A stretch of DNA of 64,000 nucleotides from an uncultured Flavihumibacter sp. (GCA_902168105.1 CABHOY010000038.1:186001-250000); one strand, 5' to 3'. Shown: positions 18,144 through 27,275, numbered from the stretch's first letter. Notes: generated by a model not told the origin, from the sequence alone. Program-made: numbers and translations.

Positions 18144-21100
18144 TTACAGTGAGATATTAAGTCCTGCTGTGAATTTTTTCAGGGGCGCCATGCCCGCGCC
18201 CAGATTATCGGGATCAAGGCCTTTATATTTGGAGATAGTCAACAGGTTCGTGCCTGACACATAGATACTCACGTTGCTTACATACTTTTTCAGCAGCGAG
18301 GATGGCAAATTGTAATTGATGTTTAAACTACTCAGTCGTGCAAACCGCGCGCTACTGTACGCACCGGTACTTTTGACATAATTAAGTGATTGCAGCAAGC
18401 CAATAAAACTCTGCGTCACCCGTTGTACATCGGTTTGGTCGCCTGGTTTTTGCCAGCGTCGAAGCGAATAGTCTGCCGCGTTCACATTGAACATGCCTGC
18501 AGATGTTATCTGTGATCCCTGCTCATTACGTCCTATCCTGTCAACAAACGTGATGAGGAAATTCAGAGAAAGTCCTTTGTAGGAAATTGTATTCATCAAG
18601 CTGCCAAAATATTTGGGCGCCAGATCTATGACTGCTGTCATATCTTTCGGTTCATTAAGAGGCGTCCCGCTAAGAAAATTCCATTGTCCTTTTACACCAT
18701 CTTTGTAAAAGGTGTAATAACCGGTTTCAGGATCAACGCCTGCATATTCATATGCCTTTACCGTCTGGACAGATTTACCAACGACTAAGTTGATATTAGT
18801 AAGCGTCTGGTTTGATGGATAAGACTCCAGAATATTTTTGTTGATAGAGATAACGAAGGTGGTTTTCCAATTGAAATTCTTAGACCGGATGTTGGTGGTG
18901 TTCAATGTCAGGTCATAACCTCGATTTACAATGACCGCTCCTGAATTAATAGGTAACTGGCTAAATCCGGTAGTGGAAGACAAAGGCAATCCAACCAGCT
19001 GGTTTTCACTACGGTTTTTATAATATGAAACATCTAACCCTATACGTCCATTGAGAAATTCAAGGCTTAAAGCCAGTTCTTTCTTTAATATCCTTTCCCA
19101 ATGCAGATCAGCATTAGACAGTTTAGTTGGCAGCAATGAGACATTACCCTGGTAGGCAGTCCCATTGGTATAAGTATTCAGGTAACTATACTCCGGAATG
19201 GCATCACCGCCTGTACGGCCAATGCTACCTCTTACCTTGGCAAAGTTTATGACAGGTAACAACCCTTTAAACCAATTTTCACTGCTGACGATCCAGGCGG
19301 CGCCAATAGAACCGAATTTGCCAAACCTGCGATCGGGACCGAACTTAGTTGAACCGTCGTAACGACCGTTAAGATTAAGCAGATATTTATCAGCCCAGTT
19401 ATAGTTCAGTATACTGAAGTAGGACAGGCTCCTGCCCGGTGTTTGATTATAAGAAGTAATGATGGTACCAGCTGCAGCAAATGTGGGATTGTACAGTAGA
19501 TCATCACTTAGAAAATCAGATCCACGGGTACTTTGATTATAAGACAATTTATCTACCAGCGTGGTACCTACCGTAGCCGTAACGCGTCCCTTATGCCCCA
19601 GTCCGAACTGATAACTGACGTTTGGGTCCAGGTTCCAGGTACGCACTGTATAAAGATTAAGACTAGCCTGTGTTATATAGTTCGTGGCCGGATTAAAGTA
19701 AGCCGAAGGATAAGCAAGGTTCTGCCGGCCAGTCAGCATATTAAATCCAATAACCGCCCGTATTGTAAGGCCCTTGATAGGCATATATTTAAACTCAGTA
19801 GTAGAAAGCAGATTATTGGTTTGGTTCTTCGTGATCGACTTGAAATCGACGAATCGATCAGCACTAGCCCCGGGCTCCCAGTTAAGATTACCATCCGGCA
19901 AAAATATGGGTGGCGCATTAGGAGCCATTAAAATAGCATTGGAATAGTCTACCGGCAGCATATCATTCATGGTGGATGTATAGGCACCGGATAAGGACAG
20001 ATATAGTTTTCCTCCCGGGGAGGTGGTATTCAGATTAAAATTGAGTCCGCCTGACTTGTATGTGCCGGTATTTCTTTGAATGCTTTCCTGCAGGTTGTAA
20101 TTACCTCCTATCAGGTAATTGATCTTGCCTTGCCCACCTCCATATGAAACATTCACCAGGCTGGTTTGACCTGATGCCCCTGCTACAAGGTCCTGCCAGT
20201 TTGTATTCCTGTCAATTGGCCAGGTTCCGTTCAGGTCAAAATCGCCAGGGCCAGGTGTGGCGTTGTCATTTTTAAATGCTTCCCGGCGTAACATCAGGTA
20301 TTGATCAAGATTGAGCAGATTAGGCGATTGCCCTCTCATCGTAACCCCTGTTTGTGCATTGATGTTCAGCTGCGGCTTACCACCCTTTCCTTTTTTGGTG
20401 GTGATAAGTACGACGCCATATCCGCCTCTCGAACCATATATCGCTGTTGCATCCGCATCTGTCAACACATCTATGCTTTCTATCATGGCAGGATTCAGAT
20501 AATCGAGCGCGCTTCCTCCCTTTTGTATAAGGGGAATATTACTTCCATAAATGAAGGGGAGTCCTCCCGATGGATAAGGTACGCCGTCGACAATGTACAA
20601 TGGCTGTGTGCTACTAAGAACGGTACTTTTACCACGGATGGTGACATCAATGGGAGTTCCCGGCTGACCGGTACGCTGTTCAATAAACATACCCGGTACA
20701 CGTCCTTTTAACGCTTCCAGCACATTTACCACAGGAGTTCTGGCAATCTCCTCTGCCTTGATAGTTGTGATAGTACCGGTACTGAGACGCCGGGTAGTAG
20801 TACCATATGCCAATATCTGCACTTCATCCAGGCGGGAATGTGACTGTCGCAGCGCCATTATTACATAATTGCCGGTCTTTACCTCCCTTGTTTCATAACC
20901 CATATAGGAAACAACAAGTATATCGTCTGGTTTTGCATTGATCTGAAAGTGACCGGCGCCATTAGTAGTGGTGCCGATGAAAGTGCCCTTTATTTTGACA
21001 GATGCACCTACAAGTGGCACCCCTGCCGAATCAGTAACACTTCCCCTTACAAGCATACGGGTCGCCTCTACCGGCGTCACATCCAATGAAGGTGAGATGT

Positions 21101-21533
21101 GTGCCGGAGGCTGGGTTACCTTCCTCGAAAGAATGATCGTTTTCTCCGTGATCAGGAAAGTGATCGGCTGATCTTTTAAGATCGTTTCCAGCAACTCTTT
21201 CAGCGGAGTATTATAGGCAGTGACAGATACAGGTTTTGTATCTGTGAGAATATCCTGGTTATAGAACACGACATAACCGGATTGTTTTTTAATAGCAGCA
21301 AACACCTTTTTAAGCGGCGCATCTTTCATCGTCAGCGTAATAGACTGAGCAGTGCTGGCAGCACGGACCTGTAGCAGAAAGGCAGTTAGCAGAATAATGG
21401 TCAGTTTCATGACTAACATGATTTTGGTTAGAGGCAACGGGAACTGCAGCCATAAACCCGGCACTTCGTCACATGACACAATCATGGAATGGCCTGGCAT
21501 AGGGATCCCGCGACCAATAGCATTTTTTTGCAT
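18144..21533 (-). CDS. SusC/RagA transporter with N-terminal STN signalling domain
   Basis: A 1129-aa TonB-dependent transducer. A long N-terminal extension precedes the hydrophobic signal (around 40-62, ending ASTAQ), then an STN domain (about 63-135, with DAPLKKVFAAIKKQSGYVV) that contacts FecR in the periplasm, a carboxypeptidase-regulatory-like domain (about 155-240), plug (about 250-370, YIVDGVPYP, ATAIYGSRGG) and barrel. The STN domain links it to the upstream FecR/sigma pair: ligand binding would release the ECF sigma. Several in-frame ATGs near residues 40 exist, so the true start may be shorter. It lies 241 bp downstream of FecR. Confidence 0.93.
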   Translation of the reverse strand: MQKNAIGRGIPMPGHSMIVSCDEVPGLWLQFPLPLTKIMLVMKLTIILLTAFLLQVRAASTAQSITLTMKDAPLKKVFAAIKKQSGYVVFYNQDILTDTKPVSVTAYNTPLKELLETILKDQPITFLITEKTIILSRKVTQPPAHISPSLDVTPVEATRMLVRGSVTDSAGVPLVGASVKIKGTFIGTTTNGAGHFQINAKPDDILVVSYMGYETREVKTGNYVIMALRQSHSRLDEVQILAYGTTTRRLSTGTITTIKAEEIARTPVVNVLEALKGRVPGMFIEQRTGQPGTPIDVTIRGKSTVLSSTQPLYIVDGVPYPSGGLPFIYGSNIPLIQKGGSALDYLNPAMIESIDVLTDADATAIYGSRGGYGVVLITTKKGKGGKPQLNINAQTGVTMRGQSPNLLNLDQYLMLRREAFKNDNATPGPGDFDLNGTWPIDRNTNWQDLVAGASGQTSLVNVSYGGGQGKINYLIGGNYNLQESIQRNTGTYKSGGLNFNLNTTSPGGKLYLSLSGAYTSTMNDMLPVDYSNAILMAPNAPPIFLPDGNLNWEPGASADRFVDFKSITKNQTNNLLSTTEFKYMPIKGLTIRAVIGFNMLTGRQNLAYPSAYFNPATNYITQASLNLYTVRTWNLDPNVSYQFGLGHKGRVTATVGTTLVDKLSYNQSTRGSDFLSDDLLYNPTFAAAGTIITSYNQTPGRSLSYFSILNYNWADKYLLNLNGRYDGSTKFGPDRRFGKFGSIGAAWIVSSENWFKGLLPVINFAKVRGSIGRTGGDAIPEYSYLNTYTNGTAYQGNVSLLPTKLSNADLHWERILKKELALSLEFLNGRIGLDVSYYKNRSENQLVGLPLSSTTGFSQLPINSGAVIVNRGYDLTLNTTNIRSKNFNWKTTFVISINKNILESYPSNQTLTNINLVVGKSVQTVKAYEYAGVDPETGYYTFYKDGVKGQWNFLSGTPLNEPKDMTAVIDLAPKYFGSLMNTISYKGLSLNFLITFVDRIGRNEQGSQITSAGMFNVNAADYSLRRWQKPGDQTDVQRVTQSFIGLLQSLNYVKSTGAYSSARFARLSSLNINYNLPSSLLKKYVSNVSIYVSGTNLLTISKYKGLDPDNLGAGMAPLKKFTAGLNISL

Positions 21534-21607
21534 AAATTGCGTTGTTTGGTTGATTAAGAATTAACATTGTTCCAATAGTGTTCAGGAAAACTCAACCAGG
21601 CGTTAGG

Positions 21608-21634
21608 ACCGGAGGTGGTGCAAACACCCCCGGT
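21608..21634. other. Hairpin between FecR and SusC
   Basis: A 10-bp GC-rich stem with one mismatch (21608-21617 with 21625-21634, 7-nt loop) in the 241-bp gap between FecR and SusC. A run of T follows it on the plus strand, although no plus-strand gene ends here. On the transcribed minus strand it could stabilise RNA or lower read-through. Function is unproven. Confidence 0.4.
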
Positions 21635-21774
21635 TCTTTTTTTAATGGTTGGCTCTGTTTTATACGTAGCTAGATTCCAGTCTCCTTATGGGCAATACAT
21701 CTCCCCATGGCCCATATACATGGTACTGACCATTAGTCTTTATTGCATTAAATAGGACTGGTGTATTTACTCTT

Positions 21775-22983
21775 TTATTTCGTAACGATCAGTTTTCGTC
21801 CGCCCTCCAATCTAAAGTGTACTTCTGTTTTTTCTAGTATGACCAACAGGTCCTGCAGGTTGATATTCTTATTTAGTTCGCCTCCGAAGCGGATATCCGG
21901 AATGTCTTTTTCATATACAACGTCTATGTCGTACCATCGTTCAAGCTGTTTCATAACTTCCTCCAGCGTAGCGCCATCAAAATTGAATACGCCATTCCGC
22001 CATGCCATTACTTTCTCTATATCGGGATCTTTAACAAGTGTAAGTTGTTGTGTTATATTATCGCTTTGTTGCTGTACCCTGGCCTGTTGTCCGGGCTGCA
22101 GAACGATCTTTTCATTGCCCTGTTTCACCCGTACTGAACCTTCCAGTAAGGTCGTCTGCAAGCTCTTTTCATTGAGATACGCATTCACGTTAAAATGTGT
22201 ACCTAACACCTCGATCTCTGTTTGTCCGTTCACACTTACACGAAATGGTCTTTCCGGTAATACAGCTACTTCAAAGTAAGCTTCTCCTGTTACTTCTACC
22301 CTGCGTTCCCCTCCGGAAAAAACTGTCGGATATCGCAGCGAAGATGCCGCATTTAACCATACGTCCGTTCCATCAGGTAATTTTACTTTAAACTGGCCGC
22401 CCCGTGGCGTAGTCAGGGTATTGTACCTGAGCGGCTCATTGTTGTTCTTTACAACATATACAATTTGTCCGCCGCTTTGTTGTACCGTTGTGCCTCCCTG
22501 GTAGAGTACCTGCTTGCCCATGCTATCCAGCGTTACGGTAGACCCGTCCGCCAGTTTCAACGTAGCTTTATTGCTGCCCGGTGAAATATCTTTACCTTTC
22601 AATGTTGCCGCAGCCATCTGTTTTGCCGGTTTACGCTGCAGCAGGTAATAAGCTCCCGCTGCCACCAGTATCACAACCGCTGCAGCTACTGCAACCCGGC
22701 GCCATCTGTATAAAGGACGTATTGGTGTGGACTGTGTCTTAATACCTGGCTCCTCCATTTCCCTATCCGCACTAACGATGCTGCTACGTAACACTTCCAG
22801 CCTGTCCGGGGAAAGACGCGCCGTTCCCCCGGCAAACTGTGCTTCTTCGATCATCTCCCGGACTATGCGCCTGCTTTCAGCCTCATTTTCAGGAAGCGAT
22901 AGCAGTTCCAGGAGCGCTTTATGATCAGCAGCGCTGATGGATCCTTCTTTCCATGCTTCATAAAGTTCTTTTATCGATGGCAT
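21775..22983 (-). CDS. FecR family anti-sigma factor
   Basis: A single-pass inner-membrane anti-sigma regulator of 402 aa. The cytoplasmic N-terminal part (1-90) would bind the ECF sigma; the membrane helix is at about 95-115 (VAVAAAVVILVAAGAYYLL). The periplasmic FecR domain follows (about 175-290, with TTPRGGQFKVKLPDGTDVWLNAASSL motifs), and the last 70 residues form the DUF4974 domain typical of Bacteroidota FecR proteins, structurally akin to STN. It is 68 bp downstream of the sigma gene and upstream of the STN-bearing SusC, completing a cell-surface signalling chain. Confidence 0.95.
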   Translation of the reverse strand: MPSIKELYEAWKEGSISAADHKALLELLSLPENEAESRRIVREMIEEAQFAGGTARLSPDRLEVLRSSIVSADREMEEPGIKTQSTPIRPLYRWRRVAVAAAVVILVAAGAYYLLQRKPAKQMAAATLKGKDISPGSNKATLKLADGSTVTLDSMGKQVLYQGGTTVQQSGGQIVYVVKNNNEPLRYNTLTTPRGGQFKVKLPDGTDVWLNAASSLRYPTVFSGGERRVEVTGEAYFEVAVLPERPFRVSVNGQTEIEVLGTHFNVNAYLNEKSLQTTLLEGSVRVKQGNEKIVLQPGQQARVQQQSDNITQQLTLVKDPDIEKVMAWRNGVFNFDGATLEEVMKQLERWYDIDVVYEKDIPDIRFGGELNKNINLQDLLVILEKTEVHFRLEGGRKLIVTK

Positions 22984-23051
22984 GCCTTACGTTGTTGTAA
23001 AATGTTTCTTTGTATATAAGACGAAATATAAATCCTGTTTGGGGGAGGGTA

Positions 23052-23645
23052 CTAAAAAAAATCTTTCAGTAACGAAGAAATAACTAAAAAAGAGAAGGTG
23101 TCAAGACGGCTCATACAGTAAGCCCGGATATGCCGCATTGCCTGTTCAAGGTGGCTCTTTACCGTTTCCGGCGATATGTTCATCAGCCTGGCCGTTTCCT
23201 CCCTGCTATAGCCCTCCTTTTTAAGATGCGTGAAAACAGTCTGCTGCCGGGGACTAAGCCTTACCAAAGCTTGTTCTAACAACTCTTCATAATCGGTCGC
23301 TTCCCTCATGCCGGTATTATCAGGCAGGTGCAGCTCCTTTTGCCATTGCTGGCGTTGCACACTTTCCCTGTTATGCTTCCGGATCAGATCGTATACTTTA
23401 TTGGTCGTAATGGAGATCAGCCAGGAACGGAAACTGTCAATGTCCGTAAGACTACTGCGGGATAACCATACTTTAAGGAAGACCTCCTGTACAACATCTT
23501 CCGCCAGCCACGGGTCCTGCAGCAACCGCATCACAGTGCCGTATGCAGCCGGGTGATATTGTTCCATGAGCCGGCCAAAAGCCAGTTCATCGCCGGCGGC
23601 TACCTGCAGCAGTAATTCCTTCTCCTGGTATAAGTAACTGGACAT
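23052..23645 (-). CDS. ECF RNA polymerase sigma factor
   Basis: A 197-aa extracytoplasmic-function sigma-70 factor of the Bacteroidota expansion type. Sigma region 2 spans about residues 10-90 (EDVVQEVFLKVWLSR), and region 4 about 125-180 (LSPRQQTVFTHLKKEGYSREETARLM, then the recognition helix SPETVKSHLEQAM). The ATG at 23645 is preferred over the in-frame TTG one codon earlier. A perfect -7 box ends only 5 bp upstream of the ATG, so the transcript may be nearly leaderless. It probably activates the SusC/SusD operon downstream and is held by the adjacent FecR. Confidence 0.95.
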   Translation of the reverse strand: MSSYLYQEKELLLQVAAGDELAFGRLMEQYHPAAYGTVMRLLQDPWLAEDVVQEVFLKVWLSRSSLTDIDSFRSWLISITTNKVYDLIRKHNRESVQRQQWQKELHLPDNTGMREATDYEELLEQALVRLSPRQQTVFTHLKKEGYSREETARLMNISPETVKSHLEQAMRHIRAYCMSRLDTFSFLVISSLLKDFF

Positions 23646-23650
23646 CAATA

Positions 23651-23658
23651 CAAAAATA
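23651..23658 (-). promoter_or_regulatory. -7 box (TATTTTTG) of the sigma gene
   Basis: On the minus strand this reads TATTTTTG, an exact match to the Bacteroidota TAnnTTTG -7 element, 5 bp before the sigma ATG. No clear -33 TTG is found at normal spacing. With a start site a few bases downstream the mRNA would have almost no leader. Confidence 0.45.
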
Positions 23659-23691
23659 TGATATAATTAACATGTCCGCACAGGCATGCAA

Positions 23692-23732
23692 AAAAAGGGA
23701 TAGATTATCACAAGTATAATCTATCCCTTTTT
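23692..23732 (-). terminator. Strong terminator after the secreted hypothetical gene
   Basis: A perfect 17-bp stem (23692-23708 with 23716-23732) with a 7-nt loop. On the minus strand the stem ends in a run of T, as expected for a Rho-independent terminator of the gene at 23854-24807. It insulates that gene from the sigma/FecR operon. Confidence 0.88.
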
Positions 23733-23853
23733 CCATTGGGTACCTGTTTTGTGCTACATCATTTACCCGGACGGAAATAATCCCTTGTCCTTCGGTATCA
23801 TCGACGCTTATTCCAGTATTCATCTATATTGGGTTAACACTTATAGGCATCCG

Positions 23854-24807
23854 TCAGTCAAGTATTGCTTTTGAACCAGGAACAACCTGATAGCCCTTAC
23901 CCCATTTGAAAACATAACGCCTCGTCACCGTGAAATGTCCTTTCTTTTTGCCCGTGGCTTTAGCGGGCGCCTGCACTTCTTCCGGCAAGCTCTCAATATC
24001 GTTCGCCAGGTATTCACCTTTCATCGTCACTATAATATCGCGGAAGAAACGCTTGCCGCTTTCGGGTATACTGTATTTAACGTCCCAGGTAGCATTAGGC
24101 TCTTCCCAGGGTCCCTCCGTACGTCCGACGTCATATGCTGCAAATACTTCCTTGTACTCCCCGCCCGTTCCTGCAATCAGGAAAAGATGCGTAGAGAAAG
24201 GTCCGCCGCCACCACCGTTCTGCATCTTCAGCATAAAAGCATATTGATCATGCCCTATCAGCATCGGCTCGGGTTCAGGACAACGCGAAAATGCCCCATA
24301 AGCGCCAATGGCAGGCTGATAGAACTTCATCACCCATTTGCCGCCTATTAGTACAAATTTCGCCAGCCCTAATGTGCCGCCTGTAAAACGGGAGGTCTGC
24401 GCACCGTCCGCGTCATACCAGGAATGATTAAACGTCAGCATCTTATACTTAGTGCCGGACGAATCTGTATAACTGATCACCTTCAATAAACGGGTAGCAA
24501 CACCCTCCTTATAAGGGAAGTCATAGCGATCTGCTTCATTCACGTCCAGCAGGTACTGCGTCTCACATGATTTACACTCCCAGCTGATCAACTCATTATT
24601 ATAGTCGCCGGATGACAGGTTATAGTATTTACCCGGGAATAATTTCTGTAACGCCTTCTGTCCGTCAAACGGCTCCGGCATCTCCAGAACACGTATAGGC
24701 GACAAAATGGTATCAGGAAGGTTCTTTTTCTGCAATTCCTCATCCTGGGCGAAGCTGTTTGTAACAATGCAAAGGGTCAAAAAAAGGACCGTAATAATCT
24801 GTTTCAT
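23854..24807 (-). CDS. Secreted protein of unknown function
   Basis: A 317-aa exported protein starting at the ATG at 24807, which gives a standard signal peptide (ending NSFAQ); an upstream in-frame start at 24828 would spoil it. A CKSCET motif around residue 80 could form a disulfide or bind metal. The rest is a mixed beta protein with a Gly-rich loop (NGGGGGPFS) and a basic C-terminal segment (KATGKKKGHFTVTRR). I do not recognise a family. It is transcribed alone and ended by a strong terminator. Confidence 0.8.
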   Translation of the reverse strand: MKQIITVLFLTLCIVTNSFAQDEELQKKNLPDTILSPIRVLEMPEPFDGQKALQKLFPGKYYNLSSGDYNNELISWECKSCETQYLLDVNEADRYDFPYKEGVATRLLKVISYTDSSGTKYKMLTFNHSWYDADGAQTSRFTGGTLGLAKFVLIGGKWVMKFYQPAIGAYGAFSRCPEPEPMLIGHDQYAFMLKMQNGGGGGPFSTHLFLIAGTGGEYKEVFAAYDVGRTEGPWEEPNATWDVKYSIPESGKRFFRDIIVTMKGEYLANDIESLPEEVQAPAKATGKKKGHFTVTRRYVFKWGKGYQVVPGSKAILD

Positions 24808-24897
24808 GTTCCAATTTAATGGGGCCACAAATATAACCTGTTTAAATTATATATGTAACACTACGTTATAAGGCCAAATCTGTCAGACAGGACAACA

Positions 24898-25065
24898 TTA
24901 TACCCAACGATAAGTGCCCGCATGTTTCAGTTTTTCTATCGTACGATACCCAAAAACCACTTTTCCCTTCCTTCCTACCCCCATAACCACACGCTCATAA
25001 TAGCCAAAGTCCGTTTTTAGCTCCAGGCAATAGCATTGATTTTCAATAAATACAACTGCAGATTG
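24898..25065 (-). pseudogene. Possible C-terminal gene remnant without start codon
   Basis: The minus strand is open for 55 codons before a TAA at 24898-24900. The translation looks protein-like (for example ELKTDFGYYERV, then VFGYRTIEKLKHAGTYRWV), but it begins right after an in-frame TAA and has no good start codon until an internal Met near the middle. It reads like the tail of a decayed gene. No family is recognised, and chance remains possible. The rest of the 24829-25182 gap shows nothing else. Confidence 0.3.
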
Positions 25066-25182
25066 TTAAAAAGCAACCACAAGTAGTGTACTTACAACTA
25101 ACAGGTTTGCCCTTTTTGCTGATTATAGCGAAAGACAGGAATATCTTCGTGGTGTCAAAAAAATAAAACTAAACGACGCATT

Positions 25183-26112
25183 ATGGATACTAAAATTATC
25201 GGTAGCAAAATTACCCACGCAAGAAAAAAAGTAAATATGTCTCAGGCGCAAATTGCTCAATTACTATTTATCAGCCCACAGGCAGTTGGAAAATGGGAAC
25301 GCGGAGAATCAATACCTGATCTCATAACTTTTAACCGGCTTGCAGAAATATTAGGAGTTGACCTTAACTACTTTTCTGAAAGCTTCCAATCCACCGCTGG
25401 TGAAATGCCTGATATTATTGATGACATTGAACAAACGGAACAGGAAACCGCCCCACTCTCCCAATTGTCTGAGCAACAATTGCTGATGAACTTCAGCGGT
25501 AGCGACCTCACAAAAAGTGACTTCGCCGGCGTTACTGCACATAAAAGGAAATTTAACGGAAGCTCATTGCGAGGCGCAGACTTTGCCGGCGCAGACCTGA
25601 CAGGCAGCTCGTTTATGGGCAGCGATGTAGCCGAAGCCAATTTCGATGGAGCGAATCTGACCGATTGTACACTGTCCGCTACTAACCTTACAGACGCCAG
25701 CTTTAATAATACTATCCTCGTTCGCACTGAATTCAGTAAGTTGGAGCTGACCCGTGCCAGATTCACCGGCGCAAAACTGATCGACGTAAAGCTGACCAAA
25801 GACGATCTTACAAAAACCATCTTTGAAAACTGTGCCTTTAGCGGCGTGGACTTTGAGTACTCCGATCTCCGGGGGGTATGCTTTGACGGTCAGACCTTTA
25901 TTGGTGTCAAATTTCACAACGCGGCCCTGAACGATGTTACATTTAAGAACGCGACCCTCAACAATGTATCTTTCCGTTCCACCTATGCTTTGACTAACAA
26001 ATATTACCGGGCCATCAGTACCATCTGCTTTGACGGTGCAACGATGGATAAGTTAACCTATGCTGCACTCAAGGGTATCGGAGCCGATCTGTCAAAGGTT
26101 ACAGCTCTATAA
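25183..26112 (+). CDS. XRE-type HTH protein fused to pentapeptide repeats
   Basis: A 309-aa cytoplasmic protein joining a DNA-binding helix-turn-helix (residues about 7-62; MSQAQIAQLLFISPQAVGKWERG is the HTH core) to a long pentapeptide-repeat right-handed beta-helix (about 105-285; repeated A(D/N)LxG-like units such as GADFAGADLTGSSF). An acidic linker (about 80-100) separates them. Pentapeptide helices often mediate dimerisation or mimic DNA; here the helix may oligomerise the repressor or sense a partner. It is followed after 9 bp by a tiny ORF that looks like the wreck of an ABC transporter, suggesting it once regulated that transporter. No signal peptide or membrane segment. Confidence 0.9.
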   Translation: MDTKIIGSKITHARKKVNMSQAQIAQLLFISPQAVGKWERGESIPDLITFNRLAEILGVDLNYFSESFQSTAGEMPDIIDDIEQTEQETAPLSQLSEQQLLMNFSGSDLTKSDFAGVTAHKRKFNGSSLRGADFAGADLTGSSFMGSDVAEANFDGANLTDCTLSATNLTDASFNNTILVRTEFSKLELTRARFTGAKLIDVKLTKDDLTKTIFENCAFSGVDFEYSDLRGVCFDGQTFIGVKFHNAALNDVTFKNATLNNVSFRSTYALTNKYYRAISTICFDGATMDKLTYAALKGIGADLSKVTAL

Positions 26113-26121
26113 AATAAGTAT

Positions 26122-26268
26122 ATGCAAAACAACATAATTCAGGTTAAAGGACTACAAAAAGTCCTACAGGGACCTTCATTTGAAATATGGGTAGCACTCG
26201 CATGGTGTGTCGGAATTATACTTCTCACTTATGGCATTGCAATCAGGGTGTATAAAAAACGAGGTTAA
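26122..26268 (+). pseudogene. 48-aa fused remnant of an ABC transporter pair
   Basis: A short intact frame whose first residues (NNIIQVKGLQKV) resemble the start of an ABC ATPase and whose rest (EIWVALAWCVGIILLTYGIAIRVYKKRG) resembles the last helix and basic tail of an ABC-2 permease. The simplest reading is an in-frame deletion that removed everything between the start of the ATPase gene and the end of the permease gene, leaving a hybrid single-helix peptide. It could still be expressed as a small membrane protein with the HTH gene 9 bp upstream. The family resemblance is from memory, not a search. Confidence 0.5.
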
Positions 26269-26320
26269 AAGATCGTTTCGCCGGATGATATACCGCAACC
26301 AGGACTTTCTTTAAGTTCAG

Positions 26321-26348
26321 GCCGCATAAATCGTATGATTTGCGCGGC
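26321..26348. terminator. Imperfect hairpin between convergent genes
   Basis: A 12-position stem (26321-26332 with 26337-26348; one mismatch and one wobble) with a 4-nt loop between the plus-strand ABC remnant and the end of the minus-strand NAD-binding gene. It lacks a T run, so it is only a weak terminator candidate. Confidence 0.35.
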
Positions 26349-26389
26349 TTTGCGGCGTTTAGTACGCCTCGCCCAATTAACGCCCACTA

Positions 26390-27028
26390 CTAAAATCCGA
26401 AGACCTTATCCAACGCTATAACATGTTTTCCGGCTGCAAGGATCTTAGGCGCCTTCGCCAGTTTCTCTGCCAGTATGAACGTGGGCAAGGGCTTGAACTT
26501 CTTCAGTAGTCCAATGCTATTCAGAAAGTTTAACACCCTGCCAATTATACGCTCTCCTGCTCTATCCGTGTCCTTTCGTAACAACAGCCCGGGCCTGAAG
26601 ATGATGTACTGATCGAATGCAAGGCTGTCAATACCCTCTTCCAGTTTACCTTTCATCCAGGAGTAAAATGTCTTACTTCTCGGAGAAGCACCAAATGCAG
26701 ACAGCAGAACGATCCTGGACACGCCGTTCCTTCTCGCTATCTCCGCAAATTTCAAAGGGATCTCATAGTCTATATGCAACTGTTTATCTTTTGAACCAGC
26801 TGTTTTCAGCGTAGTTCCAAGGCAGGAGAACAATACGTCTCCTTTGATGTCCATCGCGACCTCTTCCAGTTTGTCAAAATCAGTCAGTACTTCGGATAAT
26901 TTAGGATGGGTCATGCCGCTTTCGCGACGCACAAATATTACAACTTCTGTATACGCAGGGTCCTGAAGCAGGACATTGACAAGGTCTTTTCCGGTAGCTC
27001 CCGTGGCCCCTATGATCAATGCTTTCAT
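26390..27028 (-). CDS. NAD(P)H-binding atypical SDR protein
   Basis: A 212-aa Rossmann-fold protein. The N-terminal dinucleotide motif is IGATGATGKDL (residues 6-16), and SCLGTT (about 69-74) and VLLSAFGASPRS (about 107-118) match the atypical short-chain dehydrogenase/HTATIP2-like group. The canonical YxxxK is replaced by a YSWMKGKLE segment, which keeps Tyr and Lys. Members act as NADPH sensors or quinone/flavin reductases; the substrate here is unknown. It is monocistronic, with a possible -7 box 240 bp upstream. Confidence 0.85.
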   Translation of the reverse strand: MKALIIGATGATGKDLVNVLLQDPAYTEVVIFVRRESGMTHPKLSEVLTDFDKLEEVAMDIKGDVLFSCLGTTLKTAGSKDKQLHIDYEIPLKFAEIARRNGVSRIVLLSAFGASPRSKTFYSWMKGKLEEGIDSLAFDQYIIFRPGLLLRKDTDRAGERIIGRVLNFLNSIGLLKKFKPLPTFILAEKLAKAPKILAAGKHVIALDKVFGF

Positions 27029-27267
27029 ATTTTTTTCTTAAGATACTAAAAACTGTGAACAGGTGTGTTTGCAACCACTCGCCTACCTATGCTTTTGACG
27101 CCTTGTCATCTCCGGGATATTGTAATTAAAATCAGTCCCTTCAACAAAATTGTCATGATCGAAAATATAATAAATCTATGATTTTAGTTAAGTAGTTTGA
27201 CGCCCGTGTTTTATTAAAGGTGTCATTTAAACAACATTTTCGATAAATACTACTACGCAAAGGAAAA

Positions 27268-27275
27268 CAAAGATA
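27268..27275 (-). promoter_or_regulatory. Candidate -7 box (TATCTTTG)
   Basis: Exact TAnnTTTG match on the minus strand in the 415-bp gap between the NAD-binding gene and the kinase cluster. It could drive the NAD-binding gene with a leader of roughly 230 nt. No -33 element is clear. The rest of this gap (27029-27427) shows nothing else recognisable. Confidence 0.3.

Noticed and set aside
23587..23823. 78-codon minus-strand ORF upstream of the sigma gene
   Set aside because: It overlaps the sigma gene in another frame and runs through the terminator hairpin.
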